Of a DNA stretch of 64,000 bases, positions 35,344 to 43,472 are shown in pieces. The stretch spans positions 186,001 to 250,000 of the forward strand of contig NZ_AWWI01000121.1 in the NCBI RefSeq assembly GCF_002760615.1, written 5' to 3'. The first letter of the stretch is position 1; each line of letters starts with the position of its first letter. The position numbers and the translations under genes are program-made. A model generated the notes under the pieces. The model saw only the letters and a program-made list of their open reading frames with translations, did not search any database and had not been told where the DNA came from. This DNA is from Puniceibacterium antarcticum. GTDB taxonomy: Bacteria; Pseudomonadota; Alphaproteobacteria; Rhodobacterales; Rhodobacteraceae.

Positions 35344-36455
35344 GCGGGGCGGTGATGACCGGAGCGGAGCTGCGCCATATGGCCCATGCGCTGAGCCTGG
35401 GCCGTCGAGGGCTTGGGCTGTGTTGGCCGAACCCATCTGTCGGTTGCGTGATTGTCGCCGGAGATCGGATCGTCGGGCGGGGCTGGACCCAGCCCGGTGG
35501 CCGCCCGCATGCCGAGGTTGTGGCCTTGGGACAGGCTGGGGCGGCGGCGCGTGGGGCGACCGTCTATGTCACGCTGGAACCCTGTGCGCATCATGGCAGG
35601 ACACCCCCCTGTGCGCAGGCACTGATTGATGCGGGTGTTGCACGGGTTGTGGCGTCAGTGCAGGATCTGGACCCACGGGTTTCGGGAAAAGGCTTTGCCA
35701 TGCTGCGGGCGGCGGGCATCGAGGTTGTGACCGGTATGATGGCCGAAGCGGCGAGCGAGGATCACGCCGGGTTCTTTCTGCGCACCCGGCAGGGCCGTCC
35801 CTTTGTGACCCTGAAGCTTGCCAGCAGCTTTGACGGTCGCATTGCCACGGCCAGCGGGGAAAGCCGCTGGATCACCGGTCCTGCGGCGCGCCATCTGGTG
35901 CATGGGATCCGTGCGCGCCACGATGGGGTGATGGTGGGCGCGGGCACCGCGCGGAGCGATGATCCGGCGCTGACCGTACGCGGCTTTGGCGGCAGGGCGC
36001 AGCCGGTACGTGTGGTCGTGTCCCGCCTGATTGACCTGCCGCTTATGGGGCAACTGGCGCGCAGCGCAAAGGATGTGCCGGTCTGGATCTGTCATGGGCC
36101 GGATGCACCGAGTGAAATTCGAAAGGCCTGGGAAGGGCTTGGCGCCAAACTGATCCCCGCTGCGCTGCAGGGGCGGCAGGTGGATGCGGCGTCGGTTCTG
36201 CAGGGGCTGGGCAAGGCGGGGCTGACGCGGGTGTTCTGCGAAGGGGGCGGTACGCTGGCGGCGACCTTGCTGGCGGCGGATCTGGTGGATTCGCTGATCG
36301 GTTTCACCGCCGGTCTGGCCATTGGTGCTGAGGGTCGTCCGGGGGTTGGGGCCATGGGAATCGGTCGTCTGATCGAGGCGCCGCGCTTTGATCTGGTCGA
36401 GACCCGCTCCGTGGGAGCGGATGTCTTGCACCGCTGGCGGCGCCGGGCGGGATAA
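35340..36455 (+). CDS. ribD: RibD, bifunctional pyrimidine deaminase/reductase of riboflavin synthesis
   Basis: A ~371-residue fusion enzyme. The N-terminal deaminase has the zinc motifs PHAEVVAL and [12 protein letters not shown]. The C-terminal reductase begins at [16 protein letters not shown] and includes [14 protein letters not shown] and [14 protein letters not shown]. It carries out the second and third steps of riboflavin synthesis. The start is either the GTG at 35340 overlapping the nrdR stop or the ATG at 35355. I list the overlapping one because it implies coupling. ribE follows 158 bp later. I found no FMN riboswitch in that gap. Confidence 0.95.
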   Translation: MSGAVMTGAELRHMAHALSLGRRGLGLCWPNPSVGCVIVAGDRIVGRGWTQPGGRPHAEVVALGQAGAAARGATVYVTLEPCAHHGRTPPCAQALIDAGVARVVASVQDLDPRVSGKGFAMLRAAGIEVVTGMMAEAASEDHAGFFLRTRQGRPFVTLKLASSFDGRIATASGESRWITGPAARHLVHGIRARHDGVMVGAGTARSDDPALTVRGFGGRAQPVRVVVSRLIDLPLMGQLARSAKDVPVWICHGPDAPSEIRKAWEGLGAKLIPAALQGRQVDAASVLQGLGKAGLTRVFCEGGGTLAATLLAADLVDSLIGFTAGLAIGAEGRPGVGAMGIGRLIEAPRFDLVETRSVGADVLHRWRRRAG

Positions 36456-36613
36456 GCGGCCTTGCCATGCGCCTGATGGTTGCGTTGCTGATGCGAGCGC
36501 ACTATCCAATGCCCTGAAACCCCAGCGGATCGACCGAGACCGGCGACACTGGGGCCAGGTGCGGAACGGTGCACAGCCCCTGCGGGCTGGCCGGGAAAAG
36601 GGGCGCAAATCAA

Positions 36614-37201
36614 ATGTTTACCGGAATAATCACCGATATCGGAGAAGTCCGAGAGCTCGAACAGAGTGGCGATTTGCGTGCGCGGATCGTCACCGATTAC
36701 GACACGCAGAGCATTGATATCGGCGCGTCGATTTGTTGCAGCGGCGTGTGCCTGACGGCGGTGGCACTGGGCAGCGACTGGTTCGATGTGCAGATCAGCG
36801 CGGAGACTGTAAGCAAGACGAATATCGCTTCCTGGTCAGTGGGTTACAGGGTGAACCTCGAACGTGCTCTTAAGGTCGGGGACGAGCTGGGCGGCCATAT
36901 CGTGTCGGGCCATGTGGATGGTCAGGCTGAGGTGATTTCCGTGAAAGATGAAGGGGATAGCACCCGTGTTGTGCTGCGCGCCCCAAAGGCGCTTGCCCGG
37001 TTCATCGCCCCCAAGGGATCTGTTGCGCTCAACGGCACCTCGCTGACCGTGAACGAGGTTGATGGCTGCGATTTCGGCATCAATTTCATTCCTCATACCA
37101 AGGTCGCGACGACCTGGGGGGATGTGGAGGAAGGTGACCGCGTCAACCTTGAGATCGACACGCTGGCGCGCTACGTTGCCCGGTTGGCCGAGATGTCCTG
37201 A
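36614..37201 (+). CDS. ribE: Riboflavin synthase, alpha subunit
   Basis: A 195-residue trimer-forming enzyme that dismutates two lumazines to riboflavin. Two lumazine-binding repeats are visible. The first opens MFTGIITDIGEV and contains ICCSGVCLTAV. The second begins near LGGHIVSGHVDG and contains VALNGTSLTVNEV. The start is fixed by the conserved MFTGII. It is the last gene of nrdR-ribD-ribE. The heptamer repeat copy B begins right at its stop. Confidence 0.96.
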   Translation: MFTGIITDIGEVRELEQSGDLRARIVTDYDTQSIDIGASICCSGVCLTAVALGSDWFDVQISAETVSKTNIASWSVGYRVNLERALKVGDELGGHIVSGHVDGQAEVISVKDEGDSTRVVLRAPKALARFIAPKGSVALNGTSLTVNEVDGCDFGINFIPHTKVATTWGDVEEGDRVNLEIDTLARYVARLAEMS

Positions 37202-37266
37202 GGTCTGATCAGACCCCGAAAAACGGCATATGGACGGCGTATGGAAACCGTATGGTTTTCATATGG
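37202..37266 (-). repeat. Four heptamers on an 11-bp pitch plus GGTCTGATCAGACC, copy B
   Basis: Read on the minus strand, CCATATG, CCATACG, CCATACG and CCATATG end at 37260, 37249, 37238 and 37227, exactly 11 bp apart. The perfect palindrome GGTCTGATCAGACC (37202-37215) follows. The first heptamer overlaps the MFS stop codon. Same design as copy A after ade. Confidence 0.85.
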
Positions 37267-38437
37267 CTGTGCGTCGGGGCCTTTGTGCCCTTGCGGCGGC
37301 CGCCCGCAGGTGCAGGCCAAGACCCAGAAGATAGCAGACCAGCGTCACGGCCAGCCCGCCGGTGGCGCCAAAGGTCGTGAGCATCGCGAGCAGGATCGGT
37401 GTGCCCGCGAGGTTGCCGAGGTTGCCCATCTGCGCCACCGCGCCATTGGCGAGCGCGCGGTCGCGGGGCGTGGTGTTGAGCTGCGGGATGGCGGCAAAGC
37501 TGCCCGCCTGCACCAGCGCCAGCGTGGCGAAGAGTGTGACCACCGGCCAGATCGCGCCCGGCTGCGCAAGGATCAGGCAGACGGCTGCAGCAGAGAGGCC
37601 AAAGCCCAGCATCACCACCCGGATTGCTGGCATCAGTTTGAGCAGGGCCACAACCAGCGTCATCGACACCGCGATCGAGGTCAGGGGCAACACGCCGAGC
37701 AGCCATGACGGCGCGTCGGGGCCCAGCACCAGCGGCAGCACGGTCAGCAGCGCCACAAAGGTCAGCGTGTAGCAGAGCCAGCCAAGGGCGGCAGCGTTGA
37801 GATGAGGGTCGCGGTAGATCTGCAGGTGTTGTCTGAGCATCTCTTTGACCGACAGGGGCGTGTCCTTGACACGGTCGAGATGCGGCAGGGTGCGCCAGAG
37901 CACCCCGGCCATCAGCGCCATATAGGCGGCGTGCAGGGCAAAGAGCGCGCCGGGGCCATAGGCTGCAATCAGTGGCAGGCCGCCCCAGGCGGCGAGGGCA
38001 TAGGCGAGGCCGAAAAACGTGCTCCAGAGCGTCATGGCGAAAGGGCGCAGCCGGTCGGTTGCCAGTTCCGCGATAAAGGTCGGGGCGGCGACGACGATGA
38101 TCAGATGCGACAGGCCCTCGATCAGGCGGGAGGCGAGCAGGAGGGGAAAGGCGGGCAGGCTGGCCTGCAGCGCCGACATCAGTGCGCCCAGCACCAGCCC
38201 GGTCAGCAGCAGTCTGCGGTAGCCAAGCCGCGCGACGATCATGCCCGCCACAAGGCCGAGCACCATCCCGATGAAGCTGAGCAGCGAGACGGCGAAACCA
38301 AGGGCGGCGCCGGCCTCGGGGTAGGTGAGTTGCAGCGCCGGGAAGGCGACGGAGATCTTGGCGAACTGCCCGGCCGCGCCGAGCCCCGCAGCCCAGAGCA
38401 GCAGGATCATGGCAAGGGGCGGCAGCGGGCGTGTCAT
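37259..38437 (-). CDS. MFS transporter
   Basis: A 392-residue carrier with about 12 hydrophobic helices. The loop 2-3 motif resembles the MFS A-motif (GMIVARLGYRRLLLTGLVLG). A central cytoplasmic loop contains LPHLDRVKDTPLSVKEMLRQH. The ATG at 38437 has GGGAG seven bases upstream. The substrate cannot be told from sequence. It looks like CynX/NimT or sugar/multidrug-type small MFS carriers. A dispersed repeat lies in its upstream region and heptamer array B at its 3' end. Confidence 0.88.
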   Translation of the reverse strand: MTRPLPPLAMILLLWAAGLGAAGQFAKISVAFPALQLTYPEAGAALGFAVSLLSFIGMVLGLVAGMIVARLGYRRLLLTGLVLGALMSALQASLPAFPLLLASRLIEGLSHLIIVVAAPTFIAELATDRLRPFAMTLWSTFFGLAYALAAWGGLPLIAAYGPGALFALHAAYMALMAGVLWRTLPHLDRVKDTPLSVKEMLRQHLQIYRDPHLNAAALGWLCYTLTFVALLTVLPLVLGPDAPSWLLGVLPLTSIAVSMTLVVALLKLMPAIRVVMLGFGLSAAAVCLILAQPGAIWPVVTLFATLALVQAGSFAAIPQLNTTPRDRALANGAVAQMGNLGNLAGTPILLAMLTTFGATGGLAVTLVCYLLGLGLHLRAAAARAQRPRRTAI

Positions 38438-38510
38438 GTGCGGGCTCCCGGTGCATTTGGGACAGGTCTGGAGGATGGCCGAGGGGCGGCGCTGTGCCTT
38501 TGTGGCTGTG

Positions 38511-38556
38511 CCGGGGGCCAGCCCCCGGACCCCCGGGATATTTAAGGGCAGATGAA
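38511..38556 (-). repeat. Composite dispersed repeat between the CoxE and MFS genes
   Basis: CCGGGGGC (38511-38518) pairs with GCCCCCGG (38521-38528). The module at 38535-38556, ending GGGCAGATGAA, follows. Read on the minus strand it has the same order as the repeats at 27217-27277 and 50288-50346. Confidence 0.75.
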
Positions 38557-38606
38557 ACGGTGGTCCAGACGGAAAGGGGGCGCGCACCTATGGCGGAAAG
38601 TGCGGT

Positions 38607-39791
38607 TCAGCGCGTGAGGGATTTCATGCCGGTCTCAAGCCCTGAAAGGGTCATGGGGACCATCTGACCCTCGAAGATTTCGCGGATCATTGCGATGCTC
38701 TGGGTGTATTGCCAGTGTTTTTCCGGCATCGGGTTGATCCAGAGATTGCTGGGCCATTGCGCGCGGGCGCGTTCCAGCCAGACCTGTCCGGCCTCTTCGT
38801 TCCAGTGTTCATTGGCGCCGCCGCGATAGGCGATTTCGTAGGGCGACATGGAGGCATCGCCGATGAACAGGCATTTGTAATCAGACCCATAGGTGCGCAG
38901 GATTTCGGCGGTGGGAACCTGTGCATCCCAGCGGCGGCTGTTGTCCTTCCAGACGCCTTCGTAGAGGCAGTTGTGGAAGTAGAAATATTCCATGTGCTTG
39001 AATTCGGCGCGGGCGGCAGAGAACAGCTCTTCGACCACTTTCACATGCGGGTCCATCGAGCCGCCGACATCGAGAAACAGCAGCACCTTGACCGCATTGC
39101 GCCGCTCTGGCCGGGTCTGCACATCCAGATAGCCATGTTCGGCGGTGGCGCGGATGGTGCCGTCAAGATCCAGCTCTTCGGTGGCGCCGTCGCGGGCCCA
39201 TTTGCGCAGGCGTTTGAGGGCGACCTTGATGTTGCGGGTGCCCAGTTCGATGGAATCGTCGAAGTTGCGGAATTCGCGTTTGTCCCAGACCTTGACCGCG
39301 CGCTTGTGGCGCGATTCGTCCTGACCAATACGCACGCCTTCGGGGTTGTAGCCATAGGCGCCAAAGGGCGAGGTGCCGGCCGTGCCTACCCATTTGCTGC
39401 CCCCCTGATGGCGGCCCTGCTGTTCCTTGAGGCGGTCCTTGAGCGTTTCCATCAGCTTGTCGAAACCGCCAAGCGCCTCGATCTCGGCCTTTTCTTCGGC
39501 GCTCAGGTGTTTTTCGGCCATCTTGGCCAGCCAGTCGGCGGGGATGTCGACGGCGTCCATGACCGATTGCATCGGGATCTGGTCGAGGCCTTCGAAGCTG
39601 GCCGCAAAGGCGCGGTCAAAGCGGTCGATGTGGCGTTCGTCTTTGACCATCGCCGTGCGGGCGAGGTAATAGAATGCCTCGGCGTCATAGGTGGCAAGAC
39701 CGGCCTTCATGCCTTCGAGAAAGCTGAGGTATTCCCGCAAGGAGACCGGGACGGCGGCGTTGCGCAGGTTTTGGAAGAAGGGGACAAACAT
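38607..39791 (-). CDS. CoxE-type VWA domain protein
   Basis: A 394-residue protein of the CoxE family. The N-terminal half is helical (FFQNLRNAAVPVSLREYLSFLEGM). The C-terminal VWA-like domain begins at VKVLLFLDVGGSMDPH. The metal site reads DVGGS, a variant of the usual DxSxS. CoxE works with the MoxR ATPase CoxD in inserting the Cu-Mo site of CO dehydrogenase, and related pairs serve other metalloenzymes. The MoxR gene lies 2.1 kb upstream on the same strand, with four other genes between. No CO dehydrogenase subunit is present in the window. Confidence 0.88.
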   Translation of the reverse strand: MFVPFFQNLRNAAVPVSLREYLSFLEGMKAGLATYDAEAFYYLARTAMVKDERHIDRFDRAFAASFEGLDQIPMQSVMDAVDIPADWLAKMAEKHLSAEEKAEIEALGGFDKLMETLKDRLKEQQGRHQGGSKWVGTAGTSPFGAYGYNPEGVRIGQDESRHKRAVKVWDKREFRNFDDSIELGTRNIKVALKRLRKWARDGATEELDLDGTIRATAEHGYLDVQTRPERRNAVKVLLFLDVGGSMDPHVKVVEELFSAARAEFKHMEYFYFHNCLYEGVWKDNSRRWDAQVPTAEILRTYGSDYKCLFIGDASMSPYEIAYRGGANEHWNEEAGQVWLERARAQWPSNLWINPMPEKHWQYTQSIAMIREIFEGQMVPMTLSGLETGMKSLTR

Positions 39792-39801
39792 GCCCCGAGC
39801 C

Positions 39802-39969
39802 TTACAGCAAAATCTTGTCGAGGGCGACTGTCACGATCAGCCCGATCAGCGCAAAGAAGATGCCGAAGCCTGCGGCGTATTGCGCGATGTCGGCGGCATT
39901 GCCCTTGCGGTTGCGGGCCTTGAAGCCGCCTGTCAATGCGCCCAGAAGCGCTGCTGCGATCACGATCAT
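39802..39969 (-). CDS. Small membrane protein, 55 aa
   Basis: The peptide starts MIVIAAALLGALTGGF, followed by a basic loop KARNRKGNAAD and a second helix YAAGFGIFFALIGLIVTVALDKILL. So it is a two-helix hairpin with a positively charged loop. AGGAG lies eight bases before the ATG. It is ten bases upstream of the CoxE-type gene and probably in its transcript. Such short genes recur in this position in relatives as far as I recall. Function unknown. Confidence 0.75.
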   Translation of the reverse strand: MIVIAAALLGALTGGFKARNRKGNAADIAQYAAGFGIFFALIGLIVTVALDKILL

Positions 39970-40087
39970 GTCCGGCTCTCCTCGGGGCGGTGCGGCGGCG
40001 GGGCGGGCCCCGTCCGGGGCGCAGCCGTACCGCGCCCGGGGGGCAGAGTCCATGTGAGTTACGCGCGCCCGAGGGTCGCAGGGGATA

Positions 40088-40537
40088 TCAGCTGCGGGAG
40101 TATTTGATGAACGGGGTCTTGGTGCCGATGCGGTCATAAAGCTGGCGCGCGGTGGTGTTGAACTCCTGGGTGAGCCAGTAGACGTTCGCCGCGCCTGCGG
40201 TGTCGGCGACGCCATAGACGCTTTCGATCAGGGCGCGGCCGACGCCGGTGCCGCGGGTGTCGGGCGTGGCATAAAGGTCCTGCAGGTAGCAGACGTTTTC
40301 CACCGACCAGCCGTGGCGGTGAAACAGGTAATGGGCGAGGCCGACGAGTTTGCCGTCCTGTTCGGCGACAAGAGCGCTGTAATCCTGCGGGTCGGTGCCG
40401 ATCAGACGGTCGAAATAGGTGTCATACAGCGCGGCCGGGCGCGAGGTTTCGTAGAAGGTGAGGTAGGCGGTCCAGAGGGCGGCCCACTGGTCTTTGTCTT
40501 CGGGGCGCAGGGGGCGGATGGTGATGGGGGTGCTCAT
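40088..40537 (-). CDS. GNAT-family N-acetyltransferase
   Basis: A 149-residue single-domain acetyltransferase. The acetyl-CoA motif A is VCYLQDLYATPDTRGTGVGRALIESVYGVA, with the R-G-x-G-x-G/A pattern. The N-terminus ITIRPLRPEDKDQWAALWTAYLTFY is typical of the fold. The C-terminal strand ends YDRIGTKTPFIKYSR. The acceptor is unknown; the length and sequence resemble small-amine or amino-acid acetyltransferases. GAGG lies eight bases before the ATG. Confidence 0.9.
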   Translation of the reverse strand: MSTPITIRPLRPEDKDQWAALWTAYLTFYETSRPAALYDTYFDRLIGTDPQDYSALVAEQDGKLVGLAHYLFHRHGWSVENVCYLQDLYATPDTRGTGVGRALIESVYGVADTAGAANVYWLTQEFNTTARQLYDRIGTKTPFIKYSRS

Positions 40538-40646
40538 ATCTTTGTCCTCAATTCGTCATGCAAATGTTTTTGGTACAGACCTAGCGGGAGAGGGCGGGAG
40601 GCGCCAAGGGAATTTTTGATCAAATTGCGAGCCGTGGTGAAATATG

Positions 40647-40678
40647 AAGGGGCCAGCCACAGGTGTGACTGGCCCCTT
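40647..40678 (-). terminator. Long hairpin after the DUF892 gene
   Basis: AAGGGGCCAG (40647-40656) pairs with CTGGCCCCTT (40669-40678), with CACA/TGTG extending the stem inside. No clear T-run follows, so it may stabilise the mRNA end or stop transcription weakly. Confidence 0.5.
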
Positions 40679-40698
40679 GGCGTCGGGCGTTGGGCAGA

Positions 40699-41169
40699 TC
40701 AGGCGTTGACGGATTCGACGGCGATGCCGGTCAACTTGGCGTTTGCGGCCTTTTCCATGTCGAGGATCTGCGTCAGCAAATCGTGCGCTTCGGTGTGGCC
40801 CAGCTCTTTGGCCCATTCGCGCAGGGTGCCGTAGCGGGCGATCTCGTAATGTTCGACGGCCTGCGCGACCCCGATCAGGCAGGCCTGCAGCGCCTTGCCA
40901 CTGGCCTCTTCGATGATGCTTTCGCCTTCCTTGATCAGGCCTTCGATCGCATCACACTTTTCGCCCTCGGGCTTCTGGTCGATGGATTTGAAGACGGCCT
41001 TGAGGATCTTGATCTGCTCTTTGGTCTCTTCGAGGTGATCAGTAAAGGCGGCCTTCAGCTCTTTGCCGGTGGCGGCGCTGGCCATCTTTGGCAAGGCTTT
41101 CGAGATGGCCGTTTCGGCGTAATAAATGTCTTTGAGAGTGTGGTGAAACGCGTCCTGCATGGTTTTCAT
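40699..41169 (-). CDS. DUF892 (YciE/YciF-type) ferritin-like protein
   Basis: A 156-residue four-helix protein of the DUF892 family. Marks are FHHTLKDIYYAETAISKALPKMASAA, the helix HLEETKEQIKILKAVFKSI and HYEIARYGTLREWAKELGH, which carry Glu/His pairs for a di-iron centre. Members are induced by osmotic and general stress in many bacteria. A GGAAC-N17-GTT promoter candidate lies 40-64 bp before the start. This matches EcfG control from the locus at 10-14 kb. AAAGGTG precedes the ATG. Confidence 0.92.
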   Translation of the reverse strand: MKTMQDAFHHTLKDIYYAETAISKALPKMASAATGKELKAAFTDHLEETKEQIKILKAVFKSIDQKPEGEKCDAIEGLIKEGESIIEEASGKALQACLIGVAQAVEHYEIARYGTLREWAKELGHTEAHDLLTQILDMEKAANAKLTGIAVESVNA

Positions 41170-41208
41170 GGTAGCACCTTTCTAGTGCGTGAGGGACAGT
41201 GCAGGGCT

Positions 41209-41233
41209 AACCCGGATCGCGCATTCTTGTTCC
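41209..41233 (-). promoter_or_regulatory. EcfG-type promoter for the DUF892 gene
   Basis: On the minus strand GGAAC (41233 to 41229), 17 bp, then GTT (41211 to 41209), preceded by G. The target gene family is stress-induced elsewhere, which supports the match. Confidence 0.6.
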
Positions 41234-41364
41234 GGCGTGCGATTTCGTTGATCGGCGGGAAGGTGCCTGCTGCGGTGCAGCGTCTTTTCACGTCAGAACC
41301 CTGTGGGAACCTATCTGGAACCTTGCGACGCTGCATGTCTTGTCCCCACCGTTCACGCCGGGGG

Positions 41365-41859
41365 CTAAACCTCTGATTGCGGGGCGGTGCCCCCAAGTCG
41401 CGTGCGCGCGCCGCTGCGTGAGCCGGTGGCCGGAACAAGGGTTGCCGCCTTGCCAAGGCCATGGGGCGGCATGCCGGAATAGAGCGTTTCGTATTGGCCG
41501 GCGCGCACCAGATAGGTCTCGTGCCAGATGCCGACATCGGCGCGGCAGGTCTTCATCCGTTTGTTGAACGCCACCCACGCCGGGAAATGCGCGCTGTCGC
41601 GGGCATTTGCGTAAGCCTCAAGATGATCAAAGCTGCGCCAATACTGGATGATCGTGCCCAGACCGGCCTGAGAATGGCCGAGCAAGCCGGTTTCAGACGC
41701 TGGCCTGCTGTCCAGTTCGCGCAGCATCCGGGGCATGGCACGAACAGCGGGAAGCCATTTGGTGACCTTCCACGGCGTGTTGATGCGCAGGCCAATCAGA
41801 AAGACGACAAAATCGCCGTCTATCTGTGCGGTCATACGCTGGTCAAAGATCGTTGGCAT
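41365..41859 (-). CDS. DUF4188 protein
   Basis: A 164-residue protein with [59 protein letters not shown] and [32 protein letters not shown] match it to DUF4188, a ferredoxin-like (ABM-type) fold with no proven activity. Similar proteins are annotated as phenylacetaldoxime dehydratase-like or monooxygenase-like on fold grounds. The last ~15 residues look like an unconserved tail. It sits between DUF892 and the MoxR gene on the same strand. Confidence 0.85.
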   Translation of the reverse strand: MPTIFDQRMTAQIDGDFVVFLIGLRINTPWKVTKWLPAVRAMPRMLRELDSRPASETGLLGHSQAGLGTIIQYWRSFDHLEAYANARDSAHFPAWVAFNKRMKTCRADVGIWHETYLVRAGQYETLYSGMPPHGLGKAATLVPATGSRSGARTRLGGTAPQSEV

Positions 41860-41928
41860 CGGGCTGTCCCATCCATCCTGCTCGATCAGGATACGTTCGC
41901 CGGTGCCCTGCGGATCAGTGGGAACGGG

Positions 41929-42771
41929 TTACCGCCCCTGACACCGCGCCATGAAGGCCAGACGTTCGAACAGGTGCACGTCCTGTTCGTTTTTCAACAG
42001 CGCGCCGTGCAGTTTGGGCAGGGCGTTGGCGCCGTCGCGTTTGAGGTCTTCTGCGGTCAGGTCCTCGGCCAGCAGCAGCTTCAGCCAGTCGAGCACTTCG
42101 GAGGTCGAGGGCTTTTTCTTGAGACCGGGCTGGTCGCGCAGCTCGTAAAACTGGGTGAGGGCGGTGGTCAGCAGCGCGTCCTTGATGCCGGGGTGGTGGA
42201 CTTCGACGATCTTGCGCAGGGTCTCGGGTTCGGGAAAGCGGATGTAGTGAAAGAAACAGCGGCGCAGAAAGGCGTCGGGCAGTTCCTTTTCGTTGTTCGA
42301 GGTGATGATCACGATGGGGCGCTGGCGGGCGGCGATGGTTTCGCCGGTTTCGTAGACGTGGAACTCCATCCGGTCGAGTTCCTGCAACAGATCGTTGGGG
42401 AATTCGATATCGGCCTTGTCGACCTCGTCAATCAGCAGAACGACCTTTTCATCCGCCTCGAAGGCCTGCCAGAGCTTGCCCTTGCGGATGTAGTTGGAGA
42501 CGTCATTGACCCGCTCATCGCCCAGCTGGCTGTCGCGCAACCGGCTGACGGCGTCGTATTCATAAAGGCCCTGCTGGGCGCGGGTGGTGGATTTCACATT
42601 CCATTCGATCATGCGCAAACCAAGGGACTTTGCGACCTGACGTGCCAGTTCCGTTTTGCCTGTGCCGGGTTCGCCCTTGACCAGCAGGGGGCGTTCCAGG
42701 GTCACGGCGGCATTGACGGCCATGGTCAGGTCGCCGGTGGCGACATAGTCATCCGTTCCCTCGAATTTCAT
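41929..42771 (-). CDS. MoxR-family AAA ATPase (CoxD-like)
   Basis: A 280-residue AAA+ ATPase. Walker A is KGEPGTGKTELARQVA, Walker B is KVVLLIDEVDKAD, and ITSNNEKELPDAFLRRCFF holds sensor 1 and the arginine finger region. MoxR ATPases act with VWA partners to mature metalloenzymes. Here the partner is likely the CoxE-type gene at 38607-39791. The ATG at 42771 has AAGGAG ten bases upstream. It is divergent from dksA. Confidence 0.92.
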   Translation of the reverse strand: MKFEGTDDYVATGDLTMAVNAAVTLERPLLVKGEPGTGKTELARQVAKSLGLRMIEWNVKSTTRAQQGLYEYDAVSRLRDSQLGDERVNDVSNYIRKGKLWQAFEADEKVVLLIDEVDKADIEFPNDLLQELDRMEFHVYETGETIAARQRPIVIITSNNEKELPDAFLRRCFFHYIRFPEPETLRKIVEVHHPGIKDALLTTALTQFYELRDQPGLKKKPSTSEVLDWLKLLLAEDLTAEDLKRDGANALPKLHGALLKNEQDVHLFERLAFMARCQGR

Positions 42772-42938
42772 CACTGTGCGCTCCTTGTGCAGTGTCGTCA
42801 CATTGGCCCAGAAACCCCGCAACCCATTGCTATTGGCTAGTGACATATGGGGGGGCTTGGGTTAAGTGCTGCGTTAAGAAGTGCCAGATATCTGAGGACA
42901 TTACCATGACAGATGTGGGCGTTTATGAGGGGACCAAG

Positions 42939-43361
42939 ATGAAAGCAGAATCCTTTCTTCCCGACGACTACCGTCCGGCAGAAGACGAACCGTTCATGAA
43001 CGACCGTCAACTTGAATACTTCCGTCGCAAACTTTTGACGTGGAAGTCTGACCTGATGGCCGACAGTCGTGACACGATCGAGGGTCTTCAAGACGGCACC
43101 CGCAACATCCCCGATGTCACCGACCGCGCGTCCGAGGAAACCGACCGCGCGCTGGAGCTGCGCACCCGGGATCGTCAGCGCAAACTGGTGAGCAAGATCG
43201 ATGCGGCGCTGCGCCGGATCGACGACGGGGAATACGGATATTGTGAAGTGACCGGAGAGCCGATCAGCCTCAAGCGGCTGGATGCGCGCCCGATTGCGAC
43301 CATGAGCCTTGAGGCGCAGGAAAGTCACGAGCGGCGCGAGAAAGTGCACCGGGACGACTGA
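42939..43361 (+). CDS. dksA: DksA-type RNA polymerase-binding factor lacking zinc cysteines
   Basis: A 140-residue protein with the DksA N-terminus FLPDDYRPAEDEPFMNDRQLEYFRRKLLTWK and coiled coil containing the acidic tip. It binds the RNA polymerase secondary channel and works with ppGpp. The zinc-finger region reads GYCEVTGEPISLKRLDARPIATMSLEAQE, so only the first of the four usual cysteines remains, as known for Rhodobacter DksA. The start at 42939 (MKAESF) follows the usual alphaproteobacterial N-terminus and has GAGGGG upstream. An ATG 33 bp earlier at 42906 is the alternative. Confidence 0.93.
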   Translation: MKAESFLPDDYRPAEDEPFMNDRQLEYFRRKLLTWKSDLMADSRDTIEGLQDGTRNIPDVTDRASEETDRALELRTRDRQRKLVSKIDAALRRIDDGEYGYCEVTGEPISLKRLDARPIATMSLEAQESHERREKVHRDD

Positions 43362-43472
43362 ACGGCGTGTGAGCAAGCGACGAACGGGCTGGCTTTTTCA
43401 GCGCGCGAGACCAGAGATCAGAACGCCGGGGCAATGCTCCGGCGTTTGGCATTCGGGCAGGGGATTTCGGAA

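Noticed and set aside
36456-36613. Possible FMN riboswitch before ribE
   Set aside because: The conserved FMN aptamer blocks (AGGGGCAGGGTGAAATTC-type start and matching loops) are not present.
40647-40678. DUF892 3' hairpin as a strong terminator
   Set aside because: The stem is long but lacks a following T-run, so it is listed with reduced confidence only.
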